DNA from: Bog-756 sp049517675
Lineage (GTDB): Bacteria > Actinomycetota > Acidimicrobiia > Acidimicrobiales > RAAP-2
Assembly: GCA_049517675.1 (NCBI GenBank)
Contig: JBEKRV010000013.1
Location: forward strand, 1 to 64,000
DNA: 64,000 nucleotides
Reading direction: 5' to 3'
Shown here piece after piece: positions 33,267 through 42,598 of this stretch. Under the pieces are notes generated by a model. It was not told the DNA's origin, did not search any database, and saw only the letters and a list, made by a program, of their open reading frames with translations. Within the stretch, counting starts at the first letter, position 1, and each line of letters starts with the position of its first letter. Made by a program: the position numbers and the translations under genes.

Positions 33267-34048
33267 GTCCCGACGATGCCCTCGAACGGCGAGGACGCCT
33301 CGGCCACGAACCGCCGGGTGATCCGCCCGGCCCTGCGGGCCGCCCATCCGGCGGACACCGCGTGGCGCATGGCGGTGGCCATCAGCGCCGGGTTCTCGGC
33401 CCGGGTGACCGACGTGGCCACCAGGACCGCACTGCAACCGAGCTCCATGGCCAGGCAGGCATCCGACGCGGTACCGATCCCGGCGTCGAGGACGACGGGG
33501 ACGCCGGCCCGTTCGACGATGAGCTCGATGTTGTGCGGGTTCCGGATGCCGAGCCCGCTCCCGATGGGCGAGCCGAGGGGCATGACGGCGGCGCACCCGA
33601 CCTGTTCGAGGCGCCGGGCCACCACGGGGTCGTCACCGCAGTAGGGGAGCACCACGAAGCCGTCCTCCACCAGCTGCTCCGCCGCGTCGACCAACTCGAT
33701 CGGATCGGGCAGGAGCGTCCGGTCGTCGCCGATCACCTCGAGTTTGACCCAGTCGGTGGCGAACGCCTCACGGGCCAGCCGGGCGGTGAGCACGGCGTCG
33801 GCCGCCGTGAAGCAGCCGGCCGTGTTGGGCAGGACCCGGATGCCGAGGCCTTCGAGCAGGTCGACCAGCGAATGTCGGGTGGTGGGATCGACCCGTCGGA
33901 CGGCGACGGTGGCGAGCGCGGTGCCCGACGCCACGAGCGCCCGGGACAGCGAGTCGGGACTGGTCATGCCGCCGGTGCCCATGATCAGCCGGGAGCCGAC
34001 GACGGTCCCCGCGAGCACGAGAGGGTCCGGTTCGTGGTCCGCGGTCAT
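33263..34048 (-). CDS. thiG: Thiazole synthase ThiG
   Basis: 261 aa, TIM barrel. LVLAGTVVGSRLIMGTGGMTSPDSLSRALVASG is the N-terminal signature; the Schiff-base lysine lies in DWVKLEVIGDD; GAPVVLDAGIGTASDACLAMELGCSAVLVATSVTRA-type sequence closes the barrel. It builds the thiazole phosphate from DXP, ThiS thiocarboxylate and dehydroglycine supplied by ThiO. It lies 45 bp after thiS, with a possible internal leaderless promoter (TACCGT) directly before the ATG. Confidence 0.96.
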   Translation of the reverse strand: MTADHEPDPLVLAGTVVGSRLIMGTGGMTSPDSLSRALVASGTALATVAVRRVDPTTRHSLVDLLEGLGIRVLPNTAGCFTAADAVLTARLAREAFATDWVKLEVIGDDRTLLPDPIELVDAAEQLVEDGFVVLPYCGDDPVVARRLEQVGCAAVMPLGSPIGSGLGIRNPHNIELIVERAGVPVVLDAGIGTASDACLAMELGCSAVLVATSVTRAENPALMATAMRHAVSAGWAARRAGRITRRFVAEASSPFEGIVGT

Positions 34049-34056
34049 CGCCCGCC

Positions 34057-34062
34057 ACGGTA
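34057..34062 (-). promoter_or_regulatory. Possible internal -10 (TACCGT) before thiG
   Basis: TACCGT on the minus strand is 8 nt before the thiG ATG at 34048. It lies within the operon and may give extra thiG-thiD transcript. Confidence 0.45.
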
Positions 34063-34093
34063 CCCCCGGTCCGAAGGGACCGGTGCCGGGGCG

Positions 34094-34318
34094 TCAGCCG
34101 CCGGCCACCCCGTGGACGATCTCCACGCGGTCGCCGGGACCGATCATCCGCTCGGACCAGGTGCTCCTCGGCACGACCTCGCCGTCGACGGCGACGGCCA
34201 CCCCGCGGGGGGAGGGGCACCAGGCGGCCACCAGATCGGCCACGGTCGTCCCCGCAGGCGCGTCGTACGGGGCGCCGTTGACCGTCGGGCCGGCGACCCG
34301 GGGAGGGGTGTCCGTCAC
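34094..34318 (-). CDS. thiS: Sulfur carrier protein ThiS
   Basis: 74 aa. Ubiquitin-like fold with the essential C-terminal diglycine (VEIVHGVAGG). TVNGAPYDAPAGTTVADLVAAW and GVAVAVDGEVVPRSTWSE are family-typical. The C-terminal glycine is converted to a thiocarboxylate to give sulfur to ThiG. The GTG start overlaps the thiO stop by 4 nt (GTGA). Confidence 0.95.
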   Translation of the reverse strand: MTDTPPRVAGPTVNGAPYDAPAGTTVADLVAAWCPSPRGVAVAVDGEVVPRSTWSERMIGPGDRVEIVHGVAGG

Positions 34319-35496
34319 GTCCGAGGGCCGGTGGGCACCGGGCGGGCGGCGAACCGGTCGGGCCGGAACGCGTCGAATGGCCCCGGGGCGGGCTCGGTCC
34401 CCGTCCGTCCGGCCAGGATGAGCCCGACCACGTCCTCGGCGGTGAGTGGGGCGAGCAGGATGCCGTTGCGGAAGTGGCCGGTGGCGAGCACGAGTCCCTC
34501 GACCGCGGTGGTCCCGACGATGGGACCGTTGTCGGGTGAGCCCGGTCGGAGCCCCGAGGTGGTCTCGACGAAGGAGTACTCGTCCAGGGCGGGCACCACC
34601 CTGCGCGCGTCCTCGACCAGGCCGGCGACCCCTCCGAGGGGGATGGACAGGTCGAAGCCGCGCTCGTCCATGGTGGCGCCGACCACGAGTCCGCCGTCGT
34701 CCCGGGGGACCAGGTAGCAGGTACGCCCGTGGACGAGGGCGCGGACGGTCCGGCGCAGCCGGGGGACCCCGGGCCCGGCGTGCAGGCGGACGGTGACGCC
34801 GCGGACCGGACGCACCGGGGGTCGAACCCCGTCCGGCAGCCCGTCGAGCGTGCCGGAGTGGCTGCCGGCGGCCACGACGACCGCCGCGGCATCGACGCCC
34901 CGGCCACCGGCGAGGTCCACGCCGTCGACACGGCCGTGGCGGATCCGCACCCGTGCCACCGCGTCGGTCTCGAAGGACGCACCGGCGGCCCGGCACGCGG
35001 CGACCAGCGCCCCGACGGCGCTCCGGTTGTCGACCTGATGGTCGTCGGGCAGGTCGGCGCCCCCGGTCACCCACGGGGCGAGGAGGGGCTCCGCATCGCG
35101 GCACGCCCGCGCGGTGAGCCGTTCGACCGCCAGTCCGGTGGACCGGTGGAAGGCCAGGACCCGGTCGGTGGCGGCCTGGTCGGACGGGTCGGCGGCCACC
35201 AGGAGGGTCCCGTCGGAACGGAAGTGGACCGGCTGCCCGGACGCCTCCTCGAGCTGCTCGGCGAACCCGGGCCACGCCCGGACGGCGGCGACGTTGAGGG
35301 CGGCGAGGGGCTCCTCGCCGAAGTGCGCCTCGGCCACCGGCGCGAGCATCCCGGCCGCAGCCCAGGTGGAGCCCCGGCCCGGATCGGGGTCGACCAGTCC
35401 GACGCGGAGGCCGGCGTCCGCGGCCCGCCAGGCGATGGCCAGGCCGATGATGCCGGCTCCCACGACCAGGACGTCGTGACGTTCGGGGCGGGCCAT
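34315..35496 (-). CDS. thiO: Glycine oxidase ThiO
   Basis: 393 aa, FAD-dependent amine oxidase. N-terminal dinucleotide motif VLVVGAGIIGLAIAWRAADAGLRVGLVD, mid GVTVRLHAG, and C-terminal FAD-binding end VLATGHFRNGILLAPLTAEDVVGLIL. It oxidises glycine to iminoacetate with O2 for the thiazole ring, the aerobic alternative to ThiH. First gene of the thiO-S-G-D operon. ThiC, ThiE and a TPP riboswitch are not present here. Confidence 0.94.
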   Translation of the reverse strand: MARPERHDVLVVGAGIIGLAIAWRAADAGLRVGLVDPDPGRGSTWAAAGMLAPVAEAHFGEEPLAALNVAAVRAWPGFAEQLEEASGQPVHFRSDGTLLVAADPSDQAATDRVLAFHRSTGLAVERLTARACRDAEPLLAPWVTGGADLPDDHQVDNRSAVGALVAACRAAGASFETDAVARVRIRHGRVDGVDLAGGRGVDAAAVVVAAGSHSGTLDGLPDGVRPPVRPVRGVTVRLHAGPGVPRLRRTVRALVHGRTCYLVPRDDGGLVVGATMDERGFDLSIPLGGVAGLVEDARRVVPALDEYSFVETTSGLRPGSPDNGPIVGTTAVEGLVLATGHFRNGILLAPLTAEDVVGLILAGRTGTEPAPGPFDAFRPDRFAARPVPTGPRT

Positions 35497-35502
35497 GGGG
35501 CC

Positions 35503-35508
35503 ATGCTA
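35503..35508 (-). promoter_or_regulatory. -10 element TAGCAT of a leaderless promoter for the thi operon
   Basis: TAGCAT on the minus strand lies 6 nt before the thiO ATG at 35496. A leaderless start leaves no room for a 5' riboswitch. Confidence 0.7.
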
Positions 35509-35559
35509 GGACCGCCCGTCGGCAGGCCGGATCCTTGCCAGGGAACGGGGACGACCGTG

Positions 35560-35565
35560 TACACT
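35560..35565 (+). promoter_or_regulatory. -10 element TACACT for gltBD
   Basis: TACACT about 67 nt before the gltB ATG gives a normal leader with gctgg-type spacing and a ggag ribosome-binding site (35622-35625). Within the 136-bp divergent region shared with thiO. Confidence 0.5.
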
Positions 35566-35632
35566 CTTGTGACCACGCAAGGGCCAACGTCGTCCCGCGC
35601 GGGGAGATCCACTTCTCACCTGGAGCGACCCG

Positions 35633-38600
35633 ATGACGACAGTTGCACCTTCCACCGACGGCACCGACGCGACGTCGCCGCGGGCCGTCCCGGTGGGCCC
35701 CGGGACCTCCCCCCGGCCCCCGACAGCGGGCCTCTACGACCCCCGCTTCGAGCACGACGCCTGCGGGGTCGCGCTCGTCGCCGATCTGCAGGGCCGTGCA
35801 AGCCACCGCCTGGTGCTCCAGGCCGTCGACGCCCTCGAACACCTCGCACACCGCGGTGCCACCGGCAGCGAGGAGGACAGCGGCGACGGGGCCGGCATCC
35901 TCATCCAGGTGCCCGACGCCTTCTACCGGGAGGTGGTGGAATTCCCCCTGCCCGAGCGGGGACGCTACGCCACCGGCATCGCCTTCCTCTCCCGTGACGG
36001 GGACGAGGCGTCCCAGGCCCGGTCGACCATCGGCAAGCTGGCCGACGAGGAGGGGCTCGACGTCCTCGGGTGGCGGGAGGTGCCGGTGGTCAACGGGACC
36101 CTCGGTTCGATCGCCGAGGCGGCCCGCCCGTCGATGCACCAGCTGTTCGTGGCCCCGTCGGCGGGCACCGCACTCAGCGCCGGCGACCCGGCACTGGCCG
36201 TCGACCGCCTGGCCTTCGTGCTCCGGAAGCGGGCCGACCACGAGGTCGCGGACTGCTACTTCGCGTCGCTGTCCTCCCGGACCGTGACGTACAAGGGGAT
36301 GCTCACCTCCCACCAGCTGGCCGGCTTCTACCCCGACCTGAACGACGAGCGAGTGGTGAGCGGCCTGGCCCTGGTGCACTCCCGGTTCTCCACCAACACC
36401 TTCCCGTCGTGGCCGCTCGCCCACCCGTACCGCTACATGGCCCACAACGGGGAGATCAACACCCTGGCCGGCAACCGGAACTGGATGCGGGCCCGGGAGG
36501 CCCTGTGCGCCACCGACCTCATGCCCGGACTCGACCGGGCCTTCCCGATCGTCACCCCGGGGGCGAGCGACTCCGCATCGTTCGACGAGGTGCTGGAGCT
36601 GCTCCACCTCGGCGGGCGGTCGATCCACCACGCCGTGCTGATGATGATCCCCGAGGCGTGGGAGAACCACGGGACGATGGACCCGGCCCGCCGCGCCTTC
36701 TACCGCTTCCACGCCTCGCTGATGGAACCGTGGGACGGGCCGGCGGCGGTGGCGTTCACCGACGGATCGGTCATCGGTGCCGTCCTGGACCGCAACGGGT
36801 TGCGCCCGGCCCGGTACTGGGTCACCGACGAGGGGATGGTGGTGCTGGCCAGCGAGGTGGGGGTGCTCGACGTCCCCTCGTCGAAGGTGGTCCGCAAGGG
36901 GCGGCTCCAGCCCGGCCGGATGTTCCTGGTGGACACCGAGGCGGGCCGGATCGTGGACGACGACGAGATCAAGGCGACCCTGGCCGCCGAGCATCCCTAC
37001 GGCGAGTGGCTCGAACAGGGTCAGATCGACCTGGACGACCTGCCGCCCCGGTCGATGCTGACCCCGCAGCACGCCTCGGTGGTCGGCCGCCAGCAGCTCT
37101 TCGGCTACACCAACGAGGAGTTGCGCATGATCCTCGCCCCGATGGCCAAGACCGGTGCCGAGCCGATCGGGTCGATGGGCTCCGACACGGCGATCGCCGT
37201 GCTGTCGGAGCGACCGCGCCTCGTCTACGACTACTTCACCCAGCTGTTCGCCCAGGTGACCAACCCGCCGCTCGACGCCATCCGCGAGGAGCTGGTCACC
37301 TCGCTGCAGTCGACCCTCGGTCCCGAGGCGAACCTGCTCGATCCGACGGCCGACTCCTGTCGCCAGATCGTCCTGCCCTGGCCGGTCATCGACAACGACG
37401 ACCTGGCCAAGCTCCTGTACGTCAACGAGGACGGGGTGACCCCGGGGTTCCGGGCGTTCGCCGTCGACGGCCTGTTCGAGGTGGCCGGCGGGGGCGCCGC
37501 ACTCCACCAGGCCATCGAGGACGTCCGGTCCCGGGTGAGCGCGGCCATCGACCGCGGCGCGGACGTCATCGTCCTGTCCGACCGCAACTCGACGGACGAG
37601 CTCGCCCCGATCCCCTCGCTGCTGCTGGTCAGCGCCGTCCACCACCACCTGGTGCGGACCAAGGCCCGCACCCGGGTCGGACTGGTGGTCGAGTCGGGCG
37701 ACGCCCGCGAGGTGCACCACATGGCCCTCCTGAAGGGGTTCGGCGCGGCGGCCATCAACCCGTACCTCGCCTTCGAGAGCATCGACGACATGATCGCCTC
37801 GGGGCTCCTGACCGGGATCACGCCCCGCCAGGCGCAGCGGAACTACATCAAGGCGGCGTCCAAGGGGATCGTGAAGGTGATGTCCAAGATGGGCATCTCG
37901 ACGGTGGCCTCCTACACCGGGGCCCAGGTCTTCGAGGCGGTCGGGCTGGCCTCCGACGTGGTCGACGAGTACTTCACCGGCACGGTGTCGCGGATCGGGG
38001 GTGTCGGGCTCGCCGTCCTGGCCGGCGAGGTGGCCCGGCGGCACCGGATCGCCCACCTCGACCGCCCGACCGAACGCGCCCACCGGGAGCGGGAGGTCGG
38101 CGGCGAGTACCAGTGGCGCCGCGAGGGGGAGATCCACCTCTTCAACCCGAAGACGGTCTTCAAGCTCCAGCACGCCACCCGGACCAAGCAGTACCGGGTG
38201 TTCAAGGAGTACACGCAGGCGGTCGACGACCAGTCGACGGCGCTCGCCACCCTGCGCGGCCTGATGCGGCTGCGCACCGGTGTGCACCCGCCGGTGCCCA
38301 TCGAGGAGGTGGAGCCGGCGTCGGCCATCCTGGCCCGGTTCTCGACGGGCGCCATGTCCTACGGGTCGATCTCGGCCGAGGCACACGAGACGCTGGCCAT
38401 CGCCATGAACCGCCTGGGTGGCAAGTCCAACACCGGGGAAGGGGGCGAGGACCCCGACCGCTTCACGCCCGACGCCGACGGCGACCTGCGGCGCAGCGCG
38501 ATCAAGCAGGTGGCCTCGGGTCGGTTCGGGGTGACCTCGGAGTACCTGGTCAACGCCGACGACATCCAGATCAAGATCGCCCAGGGGGCCAAGCCCGGGG

Positions 38601-40255
38601 AGGGCGGCCAGCTGCCCGGGCACAAGGTCTATCCGTGGATCGCCAAGACCCGGTTCTCGACGCCGGGTGTCGGGCTGATCTCCCCTCCGCCCCACCACGA
38701 CATCTACTCGATCGAGGACATCGCCCAGCTCATCCACGACCTCAAGTCCGCCAACCCGACCGCCCGGGTGCACGTGAAGCTGGTGGCCGAGGTCGGCGTG
38801 GGGACGGTGGCCGCCGGCGTGGCCAAGGCCCACTCCGACGTGGTCCTGATCTCGGGGCACGACGGGGGGACCGGCGCCACGCCGCTGACGTCCCAGAAGC
38901 ACGCCGGGATCCCGTGGGAGCTGGGACTGGCCGAGACCCAGCAGACGCTGATGGCCAACGACCTGCGGGACCGGATCGTGGTCCAGGTGGACGGCCAGAT
39001 GAAGACCGGGCGCGACGTCGTCATCGGTGCCCTGTTGGGCGCCGAGGAGTACGGCTTCGCCACCGCACCCCTCGTGGTCTCGGGCTGCATCATGATGCGG
39101 GTCTGCCACCTCGACACCTGTCCCGTCGGGATCGCCACCCAGAACCCCGTGCTGCGCGAGCGCTTCTCGGGGACCCCGGAGTTCGTGGAGACGTTCTTCG
39201 AGTACATCGCCGAGGAGGTGCGGGAGTACCTGGCCGCGCTCGGCCTCCGGTCCCTCGAGGAGGCGATCGGACGCGTGGACCTCCTCGACGCCGTCGACGC
39301 GGTCGACCACTGGAAGGCGTCGGGCCTCGACCTGGCGCCCATCCTCCTGGCGCCCGACGCGCCGGAGGGCGCGGTGCGCCACCGGGTCGCCGACCAGGAC
39401 CACGGGCTGGACAAGGCGCTCGACCACTCGTTCCTGGAGGCCTGCCGTCCGGCCATCGAGGAGGGGACCCGGGTCACCGCCGAGATGGCCGTGACCAACG
39501 TGGACCGGACGGTGGGCACGCTGCTGGGCTACGAGATCACCCGTCGTCACGGCGGCAGGGGGCTCCCCGACGGGACCATCGACCTCACCTTCCGGGGTTC
39601 GGCCGGCCAGAGCTTCGGGGCCTTCGTCCCGAGGGGCGTGACCATGCGCCTGTTCGGCGACGCCAACGACTACCTGGGCAAGGGTCTCTCGGGCGGTCGG
39701 ATCGTGGTGCGACCGGCAGAGGACGCACCCTTCGCCGCCGAGGAGAACATCATCGCCGGCAACGTCATCCTCTACGGGGCCACCGCCGGCGACGTCTTCC
39801 TGCGGGGCCAGGTGGGTGAACGGTTCTGTGTCCGCAATTCGGGGGCCGTCGCCGTGGTCGAGGGCGTGGGCGACCACGCCTGCGAGTACATGACCGGTGG
39901 CCGGGTCGTGGTGCTCGGCCCGACGGGCCGGAACTTCGGCGCGGGCATGTCGGGCGGCGTTGCCTTCGTCCACGACCCCCACGGAAACCTGTCGCGGATC
40001 TACAACAAGGAGATGGTGGAGCTCGAGCCGCTGGGCGGCGACGACCGCCTGTGGCTGCGCGACCGGATCCACCTCCACTCGCAGGAGACCGGGTCGGAGG
40101 TGGCGGCACGTCTGCTGTCCGACTGGGCTGTCGAGGCCGATCAGTTCGTCACCGTCATGCCCAAGGACTACCGCAGGGTGATGGAGGCGACCGAACGGGC
40201 GGTGGCCGAGGGCCGGTCGGTGGACGAGGCGGTCATGGAGGTGTCCCATGGGTGA
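35633..40255 (+). CDS. gltB: Glutamate synthase (GOGAT) large subunit
   Basis: 1540 aa, full length. The class II glutaminase begins at Cys44 in FEHDACGVALVAD after a 43-residue propeptide that must be removed; LVHSRFSTNTFPSWPLAHPYRYMAHNGEINT follows. The central and FMN-binding synthase domains carry SGHDGGTGATPLTSQKHAGIPWELGL and the 3Fe-4S motif CIMMRVCHLDTCPVGIATQ; the C-terminal beta-helix has GNVILYGATAGDVFLRGQVGERFCVRNSG. It makes two glutamates from glutamine and 2-oxoglutarate. Overlaps gltD by 8 nt. Confidence 0.97.
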   Translation: MTTVAPSTDGTDATSPRAVPVGPGTSPRPPTAGLYDPRFEHDACGVALVADLQGRASHRLVLQAVDALEHLAHRGATGSEEDSGDGAGILIQVPDAFYREVVEFPLPERGRYATGIAFLSRDGDEASQARSTIGKLADEEGLDVLGWREVPVVNGTLGSIAEAARPSMHQLFVAPSAGTALSAGDPALAVDRLAFVLRKRADHEVADCYFASLSSRTVTYKGMLTSHQLAGFYPDLNDERVVSGLALVHSRFSTNTFPSWPLAHPYRYMAHNGEINTLAGNRNWMRAREALCATDLMPGLDRAFPIVTPGASDSASFDEVLELLHLGGRSIHHAVLMMIPEAWENHGTMDPARRAFYRFHASLMEPWDGPAAVAFTDGSVIGAVLDRNGLRPARYWVTDEGMVVLASEVGVLDVPSSKVVRKGRLQPGRMFLVDTEAGRIVDDDEIKATLAAEHPYGEWLEQGQIDLDDLPPRSMLTPQHASVVGRQQLFGYTNEELRMILAPMAKTGAEPIGSMGSDTAIAVLSERPRLVYDYFTQLFAQVTNPPLDAIREELVTSLQSTLGPEANLLDPTADSCRQIVLPWPVIDNDDLAKLLYVNEDGVTPGFRAFAVDGLFEVAGGGAALHQAIEDVRSRVSAAIDRGADVIVLSDRNSTDELAPIPSLLLVSAVHHHLVRTKARTRVGLVVESGDAREVHHMALLKGFGAAAINPYLAFESIDDMIASGLLTGITPRQAQRNYIKAASKGIVKVMSKMGISTVASYTGAQVFEAVGLASDVVDEYFTGTVSRIGGVGLAVLAGEVARRHRIAHLDRPTERAHREREVGGEYQWRREGEIHLFNPKTVFKLQHATRTKQYRVFKEYTQAVDDQSTALATLRGLMRLRTGVHPPVPIEEVEPASAILARFSTGAMSYGSISAEAHETLAIAMNRLGGKSNTGEGGEDPDRFTPDADGDLRRSAIKQVASGRFGVTSEYLVNADDIQIKIAQGAKPGEGGQLPGHKVYPWIAKTRFSTPGVGLISPPPHHDIYSIEDIAQLIHDLKSANPTARVHVKLVAEVGVGTVAAGVAKAHSDVVLISGHDGGTGATPLTSQKHAGIPWELGLAETQQTLMANDLRDRIVVQVDGQMKTGRDVVIGALLGAEEYGFATAPLVVSGCIMMRVCHLDTCPVGIATQNPVLRERFSGTPEFVETFFEYIAEEVREYLAALGLRSLEEAIGRVDLLDAVDAVDHWKASGLDLAPILLAPDAPEGAVRHRVADQDHGLDKALDHSFLEACRPAIEEGTRVTAEMAVTNVDRTVGTLLGYEITRRHGGRGLPDGTIDLTFRGSAGQSFGAFVPRGVTMRLFGDANDYLGKGLSGGRIVVRPAEDAPFAAEENIIAGNVILYGATAGDVFLRGQVGERFCVRNSGAVAVVEGVGDHACEYMTGGRVVVLGPTGRNFGAGMSGGVAFVHDPHGNLSRIYNKEMVELEPLGGDDRLWLRDRIHLHSQETGSEVAARLLSDWAVEADQFVTVMPKDYRRVMEATERAVAEGRSVDEAVMEVSHG

Positions 40256-41756
40256 CGTGACCGGCTTCCTCAAGTTCGGCCGGGAGCTGCCGGTGCGACG
40301 CCCCGTGCCGGTCCGCCTCCGTGACTGGAAGGAGGTCTACGAGCCCTTTTCCGCCGAGGACGCCAGTCAGCAGGGCGCCCGGTGCATGGACTGCGGGATC
40401 CCCTTCTGCCACGAGGGCTGCCCGCTCGGGAACCTGATCCCCGAATGGAACGACCTCGTCTACCGGGACGACTGGTCCGAGGCGGTCGAACGGCTCCACG
40501 CCACGAACAACTTCCCCGAGTTCACCGGGCGCCTGTGCCCGGCGCCGTGCGAGGGGGCGTGCGTGCTCGGCATCAACGACGACCCGGTGACCATCGAGCG
40601 GATCGAGTACGAGATCATCGAGCGGGCATGGTCGGAGGGCTGGGTGGAGACCGTGCGCCCGGCCATCCCGACCGGGCGCCGCGTGGCGGTCGTGGGCTCG
40701 GGGCCGTCCGGACTGGCCGCCGCCCAGCAGCTGGCCCGGGCCGGGCACGCCGTCGTCGTCTACGAACGGGCCGAACGTCCCGGTGGCCTCCTCCGCTACG
40801 GGATCCCCGAATTCAAGATGGAGAAGACCGTGCTGGACCGGCGCCTGGACCAGCTGGAGGCCGAAGGCGTCGAATTCCGGTGCGGCGTCTCCGTCGGGCA
40901 GCCGTCGCCGTACGTCCCCGTGGCGACGGCCGAGGGTGCCACCGTGATCCCGGCCGCCGACCTGGTCGCCGGGTACGACGCCGTTGTCCTGGCCGGCGGC
41001 GCCACGCTCCCGAGGGACCTGGCGGTCCCCGGGCGCCATCTCGACGGCATCCATCGGGCCATGGACTACCTCAAGCCGTCGAACATGGTCCAGGAGGGCT
41101 CCCTGCGCACCCCGCCGGTCACCGCCGAGGGCAAGCACGTGGTCATCATCGGTGGCGGCGACACCGGTGCCGACTGCCTGGGCACGGCCCACCGCCAGGG
41201 TGCGCGGACCGTGCACCAGCTGGAGATCATGCCGGAGCCCCCCGGGGCACGGGCGGAGGACAACCCGTGGCCCACCTGGCCGTTGATCCTGCGGACGTCG
41301 TCCGCGCTCGAGGAGGGTGGCGAGCGCATCTTCTCGGTCACCACCGACGAATTCCTCGACGACGGGTCGGGCAGCGTGGCCGCACTGCGGGGCCACGAGG
41401 TCGAGCTGACGACGGGGGCCGACGGACGCCCGGCCTTCACCGCGGTGGAGGGGAGCGAGTTCGAGCTGCCCTGCCAGCTGGTGCTGCTGGCCATGGGCTT
41501 CCTCGGCGCCGAGCCCGACGGGGTGGTGTCCGACCTCGGCCTCGACCTCGACGCCAGGGGCAGCGTGGCCGCCGACCACCGGTGGTCCACCAACGTGGAG
41601 AACGTCTTCGTGTGCGGCGACATGACCCGGGGGCAGAGCCTCATCGTCTGGGCCATCGCCGAGGGGAGATCGGCCGCCGCCTCGGTGGACCGTCACCTCA
41701 TGGGCACGACCTCCCTGCCCGCCCCGATCGTCCCCGGCCAGCTCGCCCTGCGGTAG
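40248..41756 (+). CDS. gltD: Glutamate synthase small subunit
   Basis: 502 aa. N-terminal Fe-S region (CMDCGIPFCHEGCPLGNLIPEWNDLV, CPAPCEGACVLGI), FAD motif VAVVGSGPSGLAAAQQLARAGHAVVVYERAERPGGLLRYGIPEFKMEK, NAD(P)H motif VVIIGGGDTGADCLGTAHRQGA and the closing FAD contact NVFVCGDMTRGQSLIVWAIAEGRSAAASVD. It passes NADPH electrons to GltB. The ATG lies inside the end of gltB. Confidence 0.97.
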   Translation: MGDVTGFLKFGRELPVRRPVPVRLRDWKEVYEPFSAEDASQQGARCMDCGIPFCHEGCPLGNLIPEWNDLVYRDDWSEAVERLHATNNFPEFTGRLCPAPCEGACVLGINDDPVTIERIEYEIIERAWSEGWVETVRPAIPTGRRVAVVGSGPSGLAAAQQLARAGHAVVVYERAERPGGLLRYGIPEFKMEKTVLDRRLDQLEAEGVEFRCGVSVGQPSPYVPVATAEGATVIPAADLVAGYDAVVLAGGATLPRDLAVPGRHLDGIHRAMDYLKPSNMVQEGSLRTPPVTAEGKHVVIIGGGDTGADCLGTAHRQGARTVHQLEIMPEPPGARAEDNPWPTWPLILRTSSALEEGGERIFSVTTDEFLDDGSGSVAALRGHEVELTTGADGRPAFTAVEGSEFELPCQLVLLAMGFLGAEPDGVVSDLGLDLDARGSVAADHRWSTNVENVFVCGDMTRGQSLIVWAIAEGRSAAASVDRHLMGTTSLPAPIVPGQLALR

Positions 41757-41772
41757 CGCCAGGCCTGCAACA

Positions 41773-41788
41773 CCGGGTGCAGACCCGG
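41773..41788 (+). terminator. Weak candidate terminator after gltD
   Basis: A 6-bp stem (ccgggt / acccgg) with tetraloop gcag, 17 nt after the gltD stop. Short, so only a possibility. Confidence 0.3.
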
Positions 41789-41828
41789 CTCCACCTGGCA
41801 TGATGGTGACCGAGACCAAGGGGGGGAC

Positions 41829-42503
41829 GTGCTCGGACGACGGAGGGAACGTACACACGGCGGTAGGCGGTGGGCTGTGGTCCCGCTCCTCGCGCTGGGC
41901 GTGGTCGCCGGATGCTCGAGCTCGACGTCCGGCCGGGTGGCGGTGGTGGGGGACTCGTTGACGGCGATCGAGCACCCGTATCTGAGTCCGGCGCTCGAAC
42001 GGGACTACACGACGACCTACCTCGTGCGCGCCGGCGGGAGGATCGCCGGGATGTCGGCCCTCCTGCAGGCCTACGTCGGCGCCGACGGCACCCCCGGCGT
42101 GGCCGTCACCAACCTCGGCACCACCGACGCACTGGCGCCCACCCGGTCCACCGCATCGGGTGCGGTCCTGCAGCCGCTGGTGACGGCGACCGCGTCGATC
42201 CCGTGTGTCGTGCTGACCACCGTGAGCCTCCGGGCCGACCAGGCCGCCGGTGACGACGTCGCCGCCCAGGTCGACCACCGGATCGTCGCCCTCGAACGGT
42301 CGGACCCCACCAAGTACAAGATCGTCGACTGGAACCACTTCCTCTCGACGCTCCCCGCGCCGAGCGTGCCCACCTACCTGCGGGCCGGGGGAATCCTGGA
42401 GACGGAGTCCGGGGCGATGTGGCTGGCCAAGGCCGACGAGGCCGCCGTACGGGCGTGCGGCACGGCGCACCAGCCGACGGTGATCGGGGCGAATCCCGGC
42501 TGA
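41829..42503 (+). CDS. SGNH-like lipoprotein, probably lacking the catalytic Asp-His
   Basis: 224 aa. LALGVVAGC is a lipobox near residue 29, so a surface lipoprotein. Block I AVVGDSLT keeps the serine, and VAVTNLGTTDALAP stands where GTND is expected. The usual DxxH of block V is missing: the C-terminal part reads ILETESGAMWLAKADEAAVRACG. It is probably a non-hydrolytic relative of the SGNH protein at 20073-20813. GTG start with a gggggga ribosome-binding site, and a CATGAT -10 candidate at 41799. Confidence 0.75.
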   Translation: MLGRRRERTHGGRRWAVVPLLALGVVAGCSSSTSGRVAVVGDSLTAIEHPYLSPALERDYTTTYLVRAGGRIAGMSALLQAYVGADGTPGVAVTNLGTTDALAPTRSTASGAVLQPLVTATASIPCVVLTTVSLRADQAAGDDVAAQVDHRIVALERSDPTKYKIVDWNHFLSTLPAPSVPTYLRAGGILETESGAMWLAKADEAAVRACGTAHQPTVIGANPG

Positions 42504-42598
42504 TCGGCCGGTGCCGGTCGCACCGGCGACCCCGCGTGCCGTGCGTGGCCGCCACGGTTCGCTAGCCTGAGGGCTCCGTTCGATCCCGGAGGTCCACC

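Noticed and set aside
35497..35632. TPP riboswitch upstream of thiO
   Set aside because: No CTGAGA-type THI-box core on the minus strand, and the likely -10 is 6 nt from the ATG.
34094..40273. Leftward open frame of about 2000 codons antisense to gltB
   Set aside because: It is the antisense shadow of gltB in high-GC DNA. Its sequence is Arg/Gly/His-rich with no domains; only its last 74 codons (thiS) are real.
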